In this document: positions 32,866-40,822 of the stretch, piece by piece
How positions within the stretch are numbered: position 1 is the stretch's first letter
Layout: the number at the start of each line of letters is the position of its first letter
NCBI GenBank assembly: GCA_024709485.1
Contig: JANJWO010000018.1
Coordinates: 33,851 to 97,850, forward strand
DNA: 64,000 bases
Direction of reading: 5' to 3'
DNA from: Hydrogenophilaceae bacterium
GTDB taxonomy: Bacteria; Pseudomonadota; Gammaproteobacteria; Burkholderiales; Thiobacillaceae
Position numbers and translations under genes: made by a program
Notes under the pieces: generated by a model
What the model was told of the DNA's origin: nothing
Databases searched by the model: none
What the model saw: only the letters and a program-made list of their open reading frames with translations

Positions 32866-33969
32866 TTACTTCAGTTCCTTGTACAGCAGATTGATGATCC
32901 GCTTGCGGGTATTGGGGTCGACCGCCTTGCCTTCGCCGCCCTCCACGGAAACACGCGTCTTGCCGGCCTCCTCGGCGACCTTGATCTGCAGCTGCGGCGT
33001 CGTCTGCTCCGGCTTGCCGCGCCAGAAGGCGAACTTGGCGAACAGGCCTTCGTCGCGCTTGGTCGCGTTGTCGATCTGCGGGTCGATGTAACGCACGTAG
33101 TAGGTGCCGCGCGAACGGTCGCGGTCCTCGACCGCGAAGCCGACGCGGTCGAGCGCCAGGCCGACGCGGCGCCAGGCGCGGTCGAAGGCCTCGTCCATCT
33201 CCAGGTCGCTGCCGGCGATGCGCGCCATCTCGGGCGCCTGCTGCTTGGCCAGCAGGGTCTCGGCGCGGGACGCTTCCACGCCGAAGCGCACCATCAGGCG
33301 GCGCAGCATCTCGGCTTCCAGTTCGGGATCGGCCGGGCGCGGCTGCCACACGGTCTTGTCCTTGCCTTCGCTGGCATAGACCTCGTACATGCCGCGATGG
33401 CTGATGTAGATCTCGGTGCCGTTGTCGCCCTTCTCGATGCGGGTGCGGAACTTGTCGCGCTCGGGCGTCGAATACAGGCCCTCGATCACCTTGCCGATGC
33501 TGCGGCGGATGATGTCCTGCGGAATCTTGGCGCGGTTTTCCGCCCAGTCGGTTTCCAGCACGCCGGTTTCCTTGGATTCCAGGTTGACGATGAACCCCAG
33601 CTCCTGCCAGAACTCCTTGATCACCGGCCACACCTGTTCGGGCGTTGCCGACACCACCAGCCAGCGCTGGCTGCCGGAACGCTCGATATGCGCCTTTTCC
33701 TGCTCGGGCAGCAGCGCATCGCCGGCGGGTTTCGCGCCGCGCTCCCGGGAATAGGCCGAATAGGTGGCCGCGCCGCTGCCGCCCGCATCGGGCACGCTGT
33801 AGCGGTTGTCGCCGGTGGGGGCGGTGAGGTCGGGCGGCACTTCCAGCGAAGGCGCCTTGCCGGCCGATTTGTAATCGATTTTCTTCGGCTCCATCAGCTC
33901 GCAGCCACCCAGCAAAAACGCGGCAGCGGCCATGGCCGTCAACAAGGGCTTGTTCAAACGCATCTTCAT
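32866..33969 (-). CDS. bamC: Outer-membrane assembly lipoprotein BamC (NlpB)
   Basis: A 367-residue lipoprotein of the beta-barrel assembly machine. The signal sequence ends in the lipobox LLGGC with Cys23, followed by the flexible 'LEVPPDLTAPTGDNRY' segment that contacts BamD. Two helix-grip domains follow (QRWLVVSATPEQVWPVIKEF and FDRAWRRVGLALDRVGFAVED). ATG at 33969 lies two bases after the dapA stop; a GTG at 33975 and an ATG at 33963 are alternatives. The dapA-bamC pair is conserved in gamma- and betaproteobacteria. Confidence 0.93.
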   Translation of the reverse strand: MKMRLNKPLLTAMAAAAFLLGGCELMEPKKIDYKSAGKAPSLEVPPDLTAPTGDNRYSVPDAGGSGAATYSAYSRERGAKPAGDALLPEQEKAHIERSGSQRWLVVSATPEQVWPVIKEFWQELGFIVNLESKETGVLETDWAENRAKIPQDIIRRSIGKVIEGLYSTPERDKFRTRIEKGDNGTEIYISHRGMYEVYASEGKDKTVWQPRPADPELEAEMLRRLMVRFGVEASRAETLLAKQQAPEMARIAGSDLEMDEAFDRAWRRVGLALDRVGFAVEDRDRSRGTYYVRYIDPQIDNATKRDEGLFAKFAFWRGKPEQTTPQLQIKVAEEAGKTRVSVEGGEGKAVDPNTRKRIINLLYKELK

Positions 33970-33971
33970 CC

Positions 33972-34853
33972 TCACAGAACGCCGGCCTGCTTCATCGCGG
34001 CGCGCAGGGTTTCATGGTGCGCCGCGGACAGCGGCGACAGCGGCAGCCTCAGGCCATGCTCGATCTTGCCCATTTCGGCCAGCGCCCATTTCACCGGAAT
34101 CGGGTTGGCCTCGACGAACAGCTTGGTGTGCAAGCCGAACAACTGCAGATTGAGCTCGCGCGCGCGCGACAGGTTCCCGGCGAAGGCCGCCTCGCACATC
34201 TCGTGCATCAGTTTCGGCGCGACGTTGCTGGTCACCGAAATCACGCCATGGCCGCCCAGCAGCAGGAACGGCAGGCCGCTGGCGTCGTCGCCGCTGTAGA
34301 GCGCGAAGTCCGCAGGCGCGCGCCGCATGAGGTCGGTGCCGCGCTCCATGCCGCCGGTGGCATCCTTGATGCCGACGATGTTGGGAATCTCGGCGAGGCG
34401 CAGCGCGGTGTCGTTGCCAAGATCGGCGACGGTGCGCCCCGGCACGTTGTAGAGGATCAACGCGATGTCCACGCCTTCGGCGATGGCCTTGAAGTGGCGG
34501 TAGAGACCTTCCTGCGTGGGCTTGTTGTAGTAGGGCACCACCGAGAGCACGGCATCGGCGCCGGACGCCTTGGCGCAGTGCGTGAGCTCGATCGCCTCGC
34601 GCGTGGAGTTGCCGCCGGTGCCGGCGACGACCGGGATGCGGCCGGCGATCTGCTCCACCGTGACGCGGATCAGCTCGCAATGCTCGTCGTAATCGACAGT
34701 CGGCGACTCGCCCGTGGTGCCGACCACCACGATGCCGTCGGTGCCCTGCTCGACATGCCAGTCAAGCAACTTGCGCAGGCTGGGAAAATCCAGACTGCCG
34801 TCTTCATGCATGGGGGTGACGATCGCCACCAGACTGCCCTTGATCATTGACAT
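33972..34853 (-). CDS. dapA: 4-hydroxy-tetrahydrodipicolinate synthase DapA
   Basis: A 293-residue TIM-barrel enzyme joining pyruvate and aspartate semialdehyde on the lysine and diaminopimelate pathway. The [10 protein letters not shown] loop, the proton-relay tyrosine in [11 protein letters not shown], and the Schiff-base lysine in [10 protein letters not shown] are all present. Length is standard. It is followed by bamC with a stop-start gap of only two bases and preceded at 42 bases by fliR. Confidence 0.96.
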   Translation of the reverse strand: MSMIKGSLVAIVTPMHEDGSLDFPSLRKLLDWHVEQGTDGIVVVGTTGESPTVDYDEHCELIRVTVEQIAGRIPVVAGTGGNSTREAIELTHCAKASGADAVLSVVPYYNKPTQEGLYRHFKAIAEGVDIALILYNVPGRTVADLGNDTALRLAEIPNIVGIKDATGGMERGTDLMRRAPADFALYSGDDASGLPFLLLGGHGVISVTSNVAPKLMHEMCEAAFAGNLSRARELNLQLFGLHTKLFVEANPIPVKWALAEMGKIEHGLRLPLSPLSAAHHETLRAAMKQAGVL

Positions 34854-34895
34854 CCAGGCCGAAAATAAAACAACAATTCTAAACCATTCGGCGGA

Positions 34896-35654
34896 TCAGC
34901 TGGGCAATAGCTGGGGCAGCAGCCGGGCGAGGAGCCCGCCGAAAGCCGACCCCACGAGCGGCACCGCCATGGCCAGCCCGCCCAGCATGACGAGCGCGCC
35001 CACGCTCAGCCCCACCGAGAAGCCGTCCACCCCGGGCAGGGTGCGCGAGAGCACGGCAAAGGCGAAATGCGCCAGCAGCACCAGCACCAGCAGGGGCAGG
35101 GACAGCTGCAAGGCCGCCGCCAGCAGCATGCCGCCCGCCTCGGCCAGGGCCTTGGCCGAGGCCGCGGACGGCAAGGCGGCGGCCGGGATGGCGGCGAAAC
35201 TGGCATCGATGGCCTGCACCACCAGCAGATGGCCGTTGGCGGAAAAGCAGGCCAGCAGCGCCAGCCACCAGGCCAGCGCCCGCAGCACGGGGTCGAGACC
35301 GCCGTCCTGTTCGGGCGCCGCCTGGGTCAAGCCGAGACCGGCGGCGAACCCCGCCATGGACAAGGCGGTTTCCGCCGCCGCCACCAGCAGGCGCGCGGCG
35401 AAGCCCAGGATGGCGCCGACCAGGAAAGACTGCGCCAGCAGGATGAATCCCGCGGTCGTGAGCGGCTCGACCTGCGCGGCGCCCTGGCCCGGCACCCACG
35501 CCCAGGCCAGCGCGCCCGCGGCGAACAGGCGCACGCCCCACGGCAACCGCCCCACGAGCGGGTCGACCCACGCCCAGCCCAGCAAGCGCGCGAACACGAA
35601 CAACCAGGATTCAAGCAGCGGCGGTGTGATCAGCAGGTCCAAGGGCGGTGGCAA
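34896..35654 (-). CDS. fliR: Flagellar export-gate protein FliR (separated from fliOPQ)
   Basis: A 252-residue inner-membrane protein with six or more hydrophobic helices, part of the FliPQR export gate. Recognisable parts are ESWLFVFARLLGWAWVDPLVG at the N-terminus, the DPVLRALAWWLALLACFSANGHL stretch, and LSRTLPGVDGFSVGLSVG near the C-terminus, a hallmark of FliR. It lies 2.7 kb from fliQ. In between are fccB, fccA and a coiled-coil protein gene, whereas fliQ and fliR usually touch. A terminator lies between fccB and fliR, so fliR needs its own promoter or read-through. Confidence 0.88.
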   Translation of the reverse strand: MPPPLDLLITPPLLESWLFVFARLLGWAWVDPLVGRLPWGVRLFAAGALAWAWVPGQGAAQVEPLTTAGFILLAQSFLVGAILGFAARLLVAAAETALSMAGFAAGLGLTQAAPEQDGGLDPVLRALAWWLALLACFSANGHLLVVQAIDASFAAIPAAALPSAASAKALAEAGGMLLAAALQLSLPLLVLVLLAHFAFAVLSRTLPGVDGFSVGLSVGALVMLGGLAMAVPLVGSAFGGLLARLLPQLLPS

Positions 35655-35726
35655 AGGGCATCATCGGCGTGTCGAGCATACCATTGCCGCAGCGCGAAAC
35701 CGCGCCTTCCCGCGCGCCGGGCAGTC

Positions 35727-35753
35727 GAAAAAAAGGGCAGCCGAAGCTGCCCC
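35727..35753 (-). terminator. Rho-independent terminator after fccB
   Basis: On the minus strand GGGCAGC-TTCG-GCTGCCC forms a 7-bp stem closed by a UUCG tetraloop and is followed by seven T residues. It lies 30 bases after the fccB stop and ends transcription of the fcc genes before fliR. Confidence 0.92.
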
Positions 35754-35782
35754 GAAATACCCGAGGAGGGGTATGAAATCGA

Positions 35783-37111
35783 TCAGCCGAAGGAATCCTG
35801 GGTGATGCCCTTGTACCAGCCCTGGGCATAGTTGGCCTCCTGCACGCGCTGCAAACGAGGCGCATCCTTGGGACTGAGGCCGCCCGCGCCCTTGACGCCT
35901 TCCAGCACGCCCTTTTCGTTGAGGCGATACACGGCGGCGACGCTGATGCCGTATTCCGGGCTCACCAGGCTGTAGCAGGTGTTGACATGCGAGGGCAGCG
36001 GCGGCTTGACGCCGCGGAACAGCGAGACGATGGAGGCCGCGGTCATCTTGGCGATGTTGTTCGCGGTGTGGCCGGACTTCGGCAGGTCGCCCGCCACCGC
36101 GGCATCGCCGATCACGTGGACGTTCGGCACCAGCGTGGACTCGAAGGTGTGCTGGTTCACCGGGCACCAGCCGGACTCGTTGGCGAGGCCGCTCGCGCCG
36201 GCGATGGCGCCGGCCCGCTGCGCCGGAATGAAGTTGACGACATCGCCCTTGTGCGTCGTCAGCCCTTCATCGGTATAGACGGTGCGCGTTTTCACGTCGA
36301 CGCGCTGCACCTTGCCGCCCTTGGACGCGGGCACGAACTCGATCATGCCCGGATACAACTCGTCCCAGGCGTCCATGAACAGGCCCTGCTTGGAGAAGCC
36401 CTCCTTGGCGTCGAGGATGAGGATCTTCGAGCGCGGCTTGTGCGTCTTGAAGTAGTGGGCGACCATGCTCACGCGCTCGGGCGGTCCGGGCGGGCAGCGG
36501 AAAGGCATGGGCGGCGGGCAGATGATGAAGGTTCCGCCATCGGGCATGGCCTGCAGCTGCTTCTGCAGCAGCAGCGTCTGCGGGCCGGCCTTCCAGGCGT
36601 GCGGCACGAGTTCGCTGGCGGCTTCGTCATACCCCTCGATGGCGCCCCAGCGGAAATCGATGCCCGGCGCCATCACCAAGCGGTCGTATTCGACGCTCTT
36701 GCCGCTGGCCAGCGCGACGCTGCGCCTGGCCGCGTCGATCGAAACCACCCGGTCGTGCATCACGTTCACGCCATGCTTGCTGCGCAAGGCGGCATAGCTG
36801 TGCGTGATGTCGGCCATGGTGCGCATGCCGCCCAGCACCCAGTTGCTGCCGGGGCAGGTGACGAAATTGGCGTTTTGTTCGATCATCGTGACGTTGAGCG
36901 AGGGGTCGTAAATGCGCAGATACTTGGCGCAAGTGGCTCCGCCGAAGCCGCCGCCGACCACCACCACCCGCGGAGCCGCCTTCGCCGACGCGGCCGACGC
37001 GGCCGACGCGGGAACGGTTTCGCATCCGCCCACGAGGCCCAGCGCGGATGCCGCGCCGCCGGCGCCCAGCAGCTTCACAAAATCCCTGCGTGAGATTCCA
37101 GTCATTTTCAT
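35783..37111 (-). CDS. fccB: Flavocytochrome c sulfide dehydrogenase, flavoprotein subunit FccB
   Basis: A 442-residue periplasmic flavoprotein that oxidises sulfide to sulfur. It carries a Tat signal (SRRDFVKLLGAGG), the FAD site VVVVGGGFGGATCAKYL, and the cysteine segment NFVTCPGSNWVLGG where FAD is covalently held in relatives. The disulfide cysteines PFRCPPGPPER and NTCYSLVSP match the active-site pair known from Allochromatium. The C-terminal domain ends YAQGWYKGITQDSFG, as in that protein. ATG at 37111 overlaps the fccA TGA; an ATG at 37105 is possible. Length is typical. It interrupts the flagellar cluster. Confidence 0.94.
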   Translation of the reverse strand: MKMTGISRRDFVKLLGAGGAASALGLVGGCETVPASAASAASAKAAPRVVVVGGGFGGATCAKYLRIYDPSLNVTMIEQNANFVTCPGSNWVLGGMRTMADITHSYAALRSKHGVNVMHDRVVSIDAARRSVALASGKSVEYDRLVMAPGIDFRWGAIEGYDEAASELVPHAWKAGPQTLLLQKQLQAMPDGGTFIICPPPMPFRCPPGPPERVSMVAHYFKTHKPRSKILILDAKEGFSKQGLFMDAWDELYPGMIEFVPASKGGKVQRVDVKTRTVYTDEGLTTHKGDVVNFIPAQRAGAIAGASGLANESGWCPVNQHTFESTLVPNVHVIGDAAVAGDLPKSGHTANNIAKMTAASIVSLFRGVKPPLPSHVNTCYSLVSPEYGISVAAVYRLNEKGVLEGVKGAGGLSPKDAPRLQRVQEANYAQGWYKGITQDSFG

Positions 37112-37443
37112 TTCCCCCGCTTCTGTAGATTGCCGAAGTACTGCGCCACTTCCCTGATCTCCTCGTCGGTGTAGCCGCTGGCATGGCGGCCCATGACCGT
37201 CGAAGCGCGCTGACCCGAGCGATAGCCTTGCAGGGTGCTGATCATGCGCTCGGCCGAGATGTCGTCGATGGGGGGAATGGAACCGGGGCTCACGCCGTAG
37301 GTGCCATGGCAGGTGTAGCAGGTGCTGGCGATGACCGCCCCGCGGGAAATTTCCTGCGCCTGCACCGTGGCGGCGCCCAATAGCGCCAGGCCGCCAGCCA
37401 GGCCGGACAGAACGGTTTTGCCGGATTTGCCAGATAAGATCAT
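37108..37443 (-). CDS. fccA: Flavocytochrome c cytochrome subunit FccA (monohaem)
   Basis: A 111-residue cytochrome c. A signal peptide (residues about 1-29, ends VQA-Q) is followed by one haem site CYTCH and a class I fold with the distal Met in ERMISTLQGYRSGQ or TVMGRHASGYTDEE. Allochromatium FccA has two haems and about 175 residues; this is the short monohaem type seen in several sulfur-oxidising proteobacteria. It accepts electrons from FccB, whose gene it overlaps. AAAGGAG precedes the ATG at 37443. Confidence 0.88.
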   Translation of the reverse strand: MILSGKSGKTVLSGLAGGLALLGAATVQAQEISRGAVIASTCYTCHGTYGVSPGSIPPIDDISAERMISTLQGYRSGQRASTVMGRHASGYTDEEIREVAQYFGNLQKRGK

Positions 37444-37626
37444 AAGCTTGTCTCCTTTTAAACGTTGCCACCCTTCCAACAAGGCGAATCGCAACGGCCG
37501 TCTGCTGCGGCGGCTTTCTGGTTATTCGATCAAACATTCAACCCGCTAAAGCGCTGGCGACATAGGCATGCCTCCCCCTTTCAAGAACCGAGAAAATGAT
37601 GGAGTGAAATCCTGAATTCGCCACGC

Positions 37627-38151
37627 CTACAAGTCGACGCCAAACTGCATTTCGCCGCCGAGCTTCCCGCCGCCCGTGTGCTTGGGATTGGCTTTTTCCT
37701 TGGCGGCCTCCTTTTCCAGCTTGGCCCTCACCCTGGCCAACGCGGCCTCGCGCTCCTGCAGTTTTGCCAGCGCGGCCTGGCGTTCGCGCTCGGCCTGCTC
37801 GGCGCGCAGCGCGGCCTCGCGCTTTGCCCGTTCCTGGGCCGCTTCGCGCACCTTGCGCTCCTGTTCGTTTTTGGCCGCCGCGCGTTCGGCGGCATCGCGG
37901 GCCGCTTGCTGGCGCTTCAATTCGGCCTCGCGCTGACGCTCGGCGGCCTGTTTGGCCAGCAATTGCCTGCGCTCCTCACGCAGCCGCGCGTACTCTTCGC
38001 GCCATTCCTCGCTCTTTTGCTTGACGCGCTCGCCCGCCTCCTTCATCGCCTGGTAATGCTCATCCGTGGCGCCGGCCTCAGCCAGGGCAGGCGGCGCGAG
38101 GCACAACAGGCTGGCCGTGGCGGCCAGCACAGCCGCAAGTGAGATTTTCAT
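37627..38151 (-). CDS. Secreted coiled-coil protein of unknown function
   Basis: A 174-residue protein. A signal peptide (1-24, ends ALA-E) sends it to the periplasm. Nearly all the rest (30-155) is a charged Ala/Arg/Glu/Lys/Gln coiled coil (REERRQLLAKQAAERQREAE and similar), then a Gly-rich tail (HTGGGKLGGEMQFGVDL). I know no named family with certainty. GGAG lies 7 bases before the ATG. It is between fccA and fliQ; an AT-rich stretch (38165-38230) upstream may hold its promoter. Confidence 0.65.
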   Translation of the reverse strand: MKISLAAVLAATASLLCLAPPALAEAGATDEHYQAMKEAGERVKQKSEEWREEYARLREERRQLLAKQAAERQREAELKRQQAARDAAERAAAKNEQERKVREAAQERAKREAALRAEQAERERQAALAKLQEREAALARVRAKLEKEAAKEKANPKHTGGGKLGGEMQFGVDL

Positions 38152-38384
38152 GGCCCGTCTCCGCTACATCAGTAATTAATGGAATTACCATGTATTTAAT
38201 ATTTTTTTATCTTTTATATTGAGTATATCGGCCGATCCCGAACAGGCTTTAATGTTTTTTCACGAACGGGGAGCGTGGCGGCAATGCCGCCGCGGGTTCA
38301 GGGATGGCCCGGCGAAACGCGCCTGGAAAGCCGCGCACGGCCGCAATGCGGATGCGCCCCGACCCTGCGGCGCGCCGGCCGGCC

Positions 38385-38639
38385 CTACTCAATCATGCCG
38401 GGGAACCCGCCCAGCATCTCGCGCGCGAACTCGACCAGGTTACCGCTCATCCAGGCGCCGAGCAGCGCGAGCACCAGCACCAGCACCAGCAGCTTGGGCA
38501 CGAAGGACAAGGTCGGTTCGAGGATCTGGCTGGCGGCCTGGAACACGCTCATCAACAGCGCCGCCGCCAGCAGCGCGCCGAGGATCGGCAGCGCGATCCA
38601 GAACGCGAGCCAGAGGGTTTGCGAGAGCAGGCCGTCCAT
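38385..38639 (-). CDS. fliQ: Flagellar export-gate protein FliQ
   Basis: An 84-residue inner-membrane protein with the two-helix FliQ fold. The helices are LWLAFWIALPILGALLAAAL and LSFVPKLLVLVLVLALLG, with the connecting QAASQILEPTLSFVPK typical of the family (usual 'Q.QE.TL.F.PK'). Its ATG overlaps the fliP TGA by one base. FliQ, FliP and FliR form the helical gate of the flagellar secretion system. Confidence 0.92.
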   Translation of the reverse strand: MDGLLSQTLWLAFWIALPILGALLAAALLMSVFQAASQILEPTLSFVPKLLVLVLVLALLGAWMSGNLVEFAREMLGGFPGMIE

Positions 38640-39550
38640 CAGAAGCTATTCACCAGCGAGCCGACCAGCAGATGCCAGCCGTCGGCCATCACGAACAACA
38701 AGAGCTTGAGCGGCAGCGACACCATCTGCGGCGGCACCATGATCATGCCCATGCCGGTGAGCACGCTGGCCACCACCAGATCGATGACGAGGAACGGCAA
38801 GATCACCATGAAGCCGATCTGGAACGCGGTCTTGAGTTCGCTGGTGACGAAGGCCGGCGCCAGCGCGTGGAAAGGCACGGCCTCGGGTCTTTTGAGGTCG
38901 AGCTGCGCGCCCTCCGGCATGAAGATGGCGAGGTCGTCGGCGCGCGTCTGCCGGAACATGAAGCCTTTCAGCGCATCGCCCGCCTTCGCGCGCGCAGCCT
39001 CCGCCGCCAGTTGGCCCTTGCTGTAGGGCTCGAAGGCTTCGCTCTGCATTTTCTGCACCACCGGCTGCATGATGAAATAGGTGAGCAGCATGGCCAGCCC
39101 GATCAGCACCAGATTGGGCGGGGCGTATTGATTGCCCAGCCCCTGACGCAGCAGGAAGAACACCACCGCCACGCGGGTGAAGGCGGACAGGCTCAACAGC
39201 AGCGCCGGCAAAAACGGCAGCAGCAGCACATAGGGCAGGCTGTCGGCGGGGATCGAGTAGCTCTGCCCGCCCGGCGCGGGCGCGGTCTGCAGCAGCGTCA
39301 ACCCCTGCGCGGATGCGTGTGCGTCGGCGCTGCTCAAGAGTCCTGTCGCCAGGAGGACGGCAAGCACGACCCAAAAGGCATATGAACCCCGGGGCACACG
39401 AAAAAGAACAAGCAGGCGATTTACCGCAGCGTTCGCTGAGATCGCGGAGTTTCCCACTGGATCCCTCTGTGTGCTCCGCGCTTGGTTCTGCATTGATCTT
39501 GCCCCGCGCGTCCCGCGCTTGAGCGCTTTTCCTGGAATCGCTCCCGTCAT
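38639..39550 (-). CDS. fliP: Flagellar export-gate protein FliP, with unusual N-terminal extension
   Basis: A 303-residue protein; FliP is normally about 245-260. The conserved part begins near residue 48 with a signal sequence (SYAFWVVLAVLLATGLLSSA) and shows PYVLLLPFLPALLLSLSAFT, FFLLRQGLGNQYAPPNLVLI, PEGAQLDLKRPEAVPFHALA, AFQIGFMVILPFLVIDLVVA and MIMVPPQMVSLPLKLLLFVM. The ATG at 39550 overlaps the fliO stop (ATGA). Residues about 20-43 are encoded by a sequence of dispersed family C (39421-39492), so the extension looks inserted. A downstream start within the extension is also possible. Confidence 0.88.
   Translation of the reverse strand: MTGAIPGKALKRGTRGARSMQNQARSTQRDPVGNSAISANAAVNRLLVLFRVPRGSYAFWVVLAVLLATGLLSSADAHASAQGLTLLQTAPAPGGQSYSIPADSLPYVLLLPFLPALLLSLSAFTRVAVVFFLLRQGLGNQYAPPNLVLIGLAMLLTYFIMQPVVQKMQSEAFEPYSKGQLAAEAARAKAGDALKGFMFRQTRADDLAIFMPEGAQLDLKRPEAVPFHALAPAFVTSELKTAFQIGFMVILPFLVIDLVVASVLTGMGMIMVPPQMVSLPLKLLLFVMADGWHLLVGSLVNSF
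39421..39492 (-). repeat. Dispersed repeat family C, copy 2, inside fliP 5' end
   Basis: On the minus strand it reads CAAGCGCGGAGCACACAGAGGG, then GGGAAACTCCGCGATCTCAGCG and CGCTGCGGTAAA in sequence. This is the same 'CACAGAG ... CTCCGCGATCTC ... GCGGTAAA' theme as the copies near 19.1 and 59.8 kb. It is read in frame as FliP residues about 20-43. Confidence 0.5.
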
Positions 39551-39864
39551 GCGTCATCTCCGGGTTTCGGCAGGCTGTGCAGCGTGCGCACCTGGCCGCT
39601 GCCCACGCCCAGCACCAGCCAGGTGTCCTCGATTTCCACCACCACCACGCGCTCGCGCGGCCCCACCAGGGTGGCGCCGACGACCTTGACCGGGCCGGCC
39701 TTGCCGGCCTGCGGCAAATAGCGCTTGAGCAGCCAGGCCGCCAGCGCGAACAGGCCCAGGATCAGCAGTAGCGACAGCAGCATGCCGAGCACGCCCGTAG
39801 CGCCGCCCGCCGCCCAAACCGGCGGGCTCGCCGCCAGCAAGGCCGCCAACCAGATTTTTTTCAT
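39547..39864 (-). CDS. fliO: Flagellar protein FliO
   Basis: A 105-residue bitopic membrane protein. A signal-like N-terminus, a single helix (GMLLSLLLILGLFALAAWLL), then the small FliO domain (VVGATLVGPRERVVVVEIED and TWLVLGVGSGQVRTLH), the typical 'GP.ERVV.V' pattern. It assists FliP complex assembly. ATGA overlaps at both ends place it between protein X and fliP. Confidence 0.92.
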   Translation of the reverse strand: MKKIWLAALLAASPPVWAAGGATGVLGMLLSLLLILGLFALAAWLLKRYLPQAGKAGPVKVVGATLVGPRERVVVVEIEDTWLVLGVGSGQVRTLHSLPKPGDDA

Positions 39865-40334
39865 GCCTTCTCCTTGATGGCCCGGCGCGCCCAGGCCCGG
39901 GCATGCGCGCTGTTCCAGACAATATCCACGTCGCCCTGCCGTCCATCCAGAACCAGGCGCAGGCGCAGGCGCGCGGGCCAGGCGGCCTCGTCCCCATTGA
40001 ACACGCTTTCCGCCAGCGTGCGCCGTATCAGGGCTCTGAAAGCCTCGCTCAGGCGGGCATCCTTGAGCGCCGGTTCCGCCGCCCCCGGCTTGCCGCCCAG
40101 GCGCAGGCTCAGCCAGGCCGCCGCCAGCTCCGGCTGGATGGCGATGGCCGGCTCGTCGCCGGCCGGCAAATCAGACACCTTCGCAAGCGGCGCTTCGCTC
40201 ACCTCGACGGATGCGCCGAGGCCGGCAATCAACCGCTGCCGCAAACGGAACGCAAACGACTGCGCCGCGTCGCCCGGGCGCGAGTCTTGCAGACAGGCGC
40301 GCTCCTGCGCGTCGAGCGCCGGCAGGCGCATCAT
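39861..40334 (-). CDS. Uncharacterised flagellar-cluster protein in the FliM/FliN position (X)
   Basis: A 157-residue soluble protein (MMRLPALDAQERACLQDSRP, later AAWLSLRLGGKPGAAEPALK and LRLRLVLDGRQGDVDIVWNS). It overlaps fliJ and fliO by ATGA junctions, exactly where fliM and fliN stand in standard fliFGHIJ(K)(L)MNOPQR operons. I see no SpoA domain, the hallmark of FliM, FliN and SctQ, although the 'AWLSLRLGG' part is reminiscent of the N-terminal region of SctQ-type proteins. Either a diverged C-ring part or an unrelated accessory factor; I cannot decide. Confidence 0.5.
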   Translation of the reverse strand: MMRLPALDAQERACLQDSRPGDAAQSFAFRLRQRLIAGLGASVEVSEAPLAKVSDLPAGDEPAIAIQPELAAAWLSLRLGGKPGAAEPALKDARLSEAFRALIRRTLAESVFNGDEAAWPARLRLRLVLDGRQGDVDIVWNSAHARAWARRAIKEKA

Positions 40335-40822
40335 CCCGCGCGGCCTCCATGCAGGAGCGGCAAGCCGGGCCGATTTTCTTCCGCGGCGCGCTGAATATGG
40401 GCAGTGCGCGTGGAGAGTTCGTCATGCAGGCGGCGTTCGCGCGTTTCTTCCAGCCTGCGCTGCTCCGCCGCGTGCCGGCGCGCCAACAACTGCAAGGCTT
40501 CGACCCGCCTCTTCTCGACCTGCCAGGCTTGCAGCGCGAGACGCCATTCGCGCTGCGCGTTTTCAAGGGCGCGCAGCGCGGCCTTCATGTCGGCCTGCCA
40601 CGCGCGCAGCGCCTCGCCTGCCGCCTGCGCCAGCGCCGCGGAGCAGCCCTGGCGCATTTTCACGCTGAGCCTGCCGGCGTAAAGATGGCGCCGCTGCTCC
40701 AGCCTGACCTGATGCGTGCGCGCGTTGAGCCAGGCGACATAGGCCACCTTGACCAGGCGCGACTTCGCTTCCGCCCTGCGTTCGGCGACATCCAGCACGA
40801 GCTGCAAGGGAAAGGCCGCCAT
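40331..40822 (-). CDS. fliJ: FliJ-like flagellar export coiled-coil protein
   Basis: A 163-residue, largely helical protein, the usual FliJ size. It starts [20 protein letters not shown] (FliJ proteins begin with a similar 'F.L..VL..A'), followed by long charged helices (LENAQREWRLALQAWQVEKR). FliJ sits in the FliI ATPase ring like a gamma subunit. Identity is deduced from coiled-coil character and position directly after fliI, sharing one base with it. Sequence similarity alone would be weak. Confidence 0.75.
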   Translation of the reverse strand: MAAFPLQLVLDVAERRAEAKSRLVKVAYVAWLNARTHQVRLEQRRHLYAGRLSVKMRQGCSAALAQAAGEALRAWQADMKAALRALENAQREWRLALQAWQVEKRRVEALQLLARRHAAEQRRLEETRERRLHDELSTRTAHIQRAAEENRPGLPLLHGGRAG

